Origin: Desulfobacterales bacterium
GTDB lineage: Bacteria; Desulfobacterota; Desulfobacteria; Desulfobacterales; Desulfosalsimonadaceae
NCBI GenBank assembly: GCA_007127175.1
Contig: SKZX01000217.1
Span: 1-7,829 of the forward strand
DNA length: 7,829 nt
Reading direction: 5' to 3'
This document shows positions 6,926-7,829 of this stretch, piece by piece. Positions within the stretch are counted from its first letter, which is position 1. Each line of letters starts with the position of its first letter. The position numbers were made by a program, and so were the translations under genes. Under the pieces are notes generated by a model. That model was not told where the DNA came from and made no database searches. It saw nothing but the letters and a program-made list of their open reading frames with translations.

Positions 6926-6948
6926 TGGTGGGCCCACCAGGATTCGAA
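6926..6948 (-). other. tRNA 3'-end fragment, probable attachment site (att core) of an integrative element
   Basis: Read on the minus strand, the 23 bases parse exactly as the end of a tRNA. There is a seven-base T-loop TTCGAAT, the T-stem 3' strand CCTGG, the acceptor 3' strand TGGGCCC, the discriminator A and an encoded CCA. The bases before it (AAAAGTTTAGGCCCTTTT) cannot form a T-stem 5' strand (CCAGG would be needed), an anticodon arm or a D arm, so no full tRNA gene exists here. Such a 'T-loop to CCA' duplicate is the classic core left by tyrosine recombinases that integrate into tRNA genes. By its orientation, host DNA lies below 6926 and the element above 6948. The isoacceptor cannot be fixed; Lys is only a guess from the T-arm. 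Confidence 0.82.
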
Positions 6949-6998
6949 AAAAGGGCCTAAACTTTTGTAATAAATACAAATTACCTTTTCGGTTTTTA

Positions 6999-7022
6999 AA
7001 AATACCCCCGAAAATACCCCCA
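6999..7022 (-). repeat. Two adjacent 12-base direct repeats, candidate integrase arm-type sites
   Basis: On the minus strand TGGGGGTATTTT (7022-7011) is followed at once by CGGGGGTATTTT (7010-6999), 11 of 12 identical. They lie about 50 bases inside the element from the tRNA core. Short G-rich direct repeats of the GGGGGTA type near a tRNA att core resemble arm-binding sites of P4-like tyrosine integrases. This is pattern-based inference. Confidence 0.55.
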
Positions 7023-7230
7023 CTTTTTTGTGCTGGAAATATATTGTGATGGGTATGTTTTTATCGCCGGAACCATGGCATGATAAAGTGGAAATGTCAA
7101 CAGATTGTGCATCGCGATTATGCAGCATACTTCCCGGAAGCATATCGACCGCTATGCAGTGACAAATCCCTTCAATTCCAATGAAGCGACTTGGCAACCC
7201 TTTCCTATAATTAATTGATGTTCTCTGCTT

Positions 7231-7829
7231 CTACTCCACCCCCAACGCTTTAAACGCAGCATCTACCGGGTCCGAATAAAAGCTGGTCTGGAACTTGGCG
7301 AAAAGCTCGCCGGGGACGCTCGGGATATCGCTGACGTTGCTCATGGGCAGAAGGATGCGCTTGGCGCCGGAGTCAAAAGCCACCTGGAGGGTTTCTGCGA
7401 TGTTGGCGCCGGGAACAATACTGCCGCCGAGGCTCATGTCGCCCACCACCACCAGTTGGCTCATCACGGGCTTGCCCATGAGCCCGGAGCAGAAGGCAAG
7501 CAGACTGCACAGCGTCATGGGCCGGGCCGGACCGGTATTGTGGATCTCAACGATGTGCATATGGTAATCATGGTCACCCGCCTTGCTGAGAGAACTGACC
7601 CTGGAAATATTGGCCTTGAAATAGTCGAAGGCGATCTTTATGGCCTCCTTGGTCTTGGCGTCAGACCCGGACCCGGATACGGAGAGCGTGCCGGTACCGG
7701 CCACTAACTGCAGTTCCAGGCGGTATAGGCCAAGATGCTCCCGGGTTCCCCGGATCACGGTGTGAAGCGTTCCCGGGTTCAATGGTCCCTCGGGGATCAG
7801 CCCCCCGCCGCGCTGTTCCGGAACGCTGA
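7231..7829 (-). CDS. brxL: BREX system Lon-like protein BrxL, C-terminal part (5' end outside window)
   Basis: The frame is open to the window edge (the TTG at 7782 is internal) and 198 residues are visible. They form the Lon-like C-terminal domain of BrxL. Recognisable marks are GGGLIPEGPLNPG near the visible start, RPMTLCSLLAFCSGLMGKPV, GDMSLGGSIVP, GAKRILLPM, and the very conserved end VPGELFAKFQTSFYSDPVDA followed by AFKALGVE and the stop. BrxL is an AAA+ protein and usually the last gene of type I BREX phage-defence clusters (brxA, brxB, brxC, pglX, pglZ, brxL); it also occurs in type IV. Hand alignment to bacterial Lon places Ala at both the catalytic Ser and Lys positions, so protease activity is unlikely. 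The AAA+ domain lies upstream. Nothing gene-like follows before the tRNA scar about 280 bases downstream, so brxL is the border gene of the island. Confidence 0.93.
   Translation of the reverse strand, partial: SVPEQRGGGLIPEGPLNPGTLHTVIRGTREHLGLYRLELQLVAGTGTLSVSGSGSDAKTKEAIKIAFDYFKANISRVSSLSKAGDHDYHMHIVEIHNTGPARPMTLCSLLAFCSGLMGKPVMSQLVVVGDMSLGGSIVPGANIAETLQVAFDSGAKRILLPMSNVSDIPSVPGELFAKFQTSFYSDPVDAAFKALGVE

Larger units (their letters stand above)
6926..7829. mobile_element. Edge of a putative tRNA-integrated genomic island carrying BREX genes (partial)
   Basis: This is the composite of the tRNA 3' fragment (6926-6948), the two GGGGGTATTTT repeats (6999-7022), an AT-rich non-coding stretch of about 200 bases (7023-7230) with no credible gene, and the 3' end of brxL. 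The base composition of 6949-7230 is visibly richer in A/T than the neighbouring core genes. The integrase, the other BREX genes and the intact tRNA end are not in the window, so the element is inferred from one boundary only. Confidence 0.6.

Noticed and set aside
6871..7197. 108-codon open frame on the minus strand between brxL and the Nif3-like gene
   Set aside because: It runs straight through the arm-type repeats and the tRNA fragment, shows no protein family, and has low-complexity, atypical composition; it is a chance frame.

Overview
The window (about 55% GC by eye) looks like chromosomal DNA of a Gram-negative, sulfate-reducer-like deltaproteobacterium (Desulfobacterota, perhaps the Desulfobacteraceae). 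This placement is inference. It rests on an MlaD/PqiC-type lipid-transport pair (an outer membrane), a Nif3-like gene next to a C4 zinc-ribbon coiled-coil gene, a class A RNase P RNA, and the protein style. No taxonomic marker was searched.

Layout. Positions 1-1288 (plus strand) carry the end of an MCE/MlaD-type periplasmic protein and its partner lipoprotein. Positions 1289-1647 form a 359-base convergent gap with no credible gene but two large inverted repeats: a 192-base nearly self-complementary structure (1306-1497) and a perfect 17-bp inverted repeat (1552-1609). All other genes lie on the minus strand. In transcription order they are: the 3' end of brxL (7829-7231), a recombination scar (7022-6926), a terminator (6820-6791), a Nif3-like metal protein (6743-5622), a zinc-ribbon coiled-coil protein (5592-4879), RNase P RNA (4849-4463), a protein with a C-terminal HPr-like domain (4345-3026), ispD (2998-2297) and a nitroreductase-family flavoprotein (2193-1648). 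The Nif3/zinc-ribbon pair and the HPr-like/ispD pair have spacings of 29 and 27 bases and are probably co-transcribed. rnpB has its own well-formed promoter across the stop codon of the zinc-ribbon gene.

Main point of interest. At the right side, minus strand, lie the last 23 bases of a tRNA gene (T-loop to encoded CCA) with no tRNA body in front of them. This is what site-specific recombination into a tRNA 3' end leaves at the far end of an integrated element. About 50 bases further in are two adjacent 12-base repeats that look like integrase arm sites, and then the C-terminal part of BrxL, usually the last gene of a type I BREX phage-defence cluster. I read positions above 6926 as the edge of a BREX-carrying genomic island, with the host chromosome (Nif3 onward) on the other side. 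The rest of the island, the integrase and the intact tRNA lie outside the window.

The core genes serve ordinary housekeeping: lipid trafficking to the outer membrane, isoprenoid precursor synthesis (IspD), tRNA 5' maturation (rnpB) and a possible phosphotransfer-type regulator. Gap 6744-7230 (487 bases) contains the terminator, the tRNA scar and the arm-type repeats, and I see no credible gene in it. Gap 4346-4462 contains a 15-base tandem repeat.
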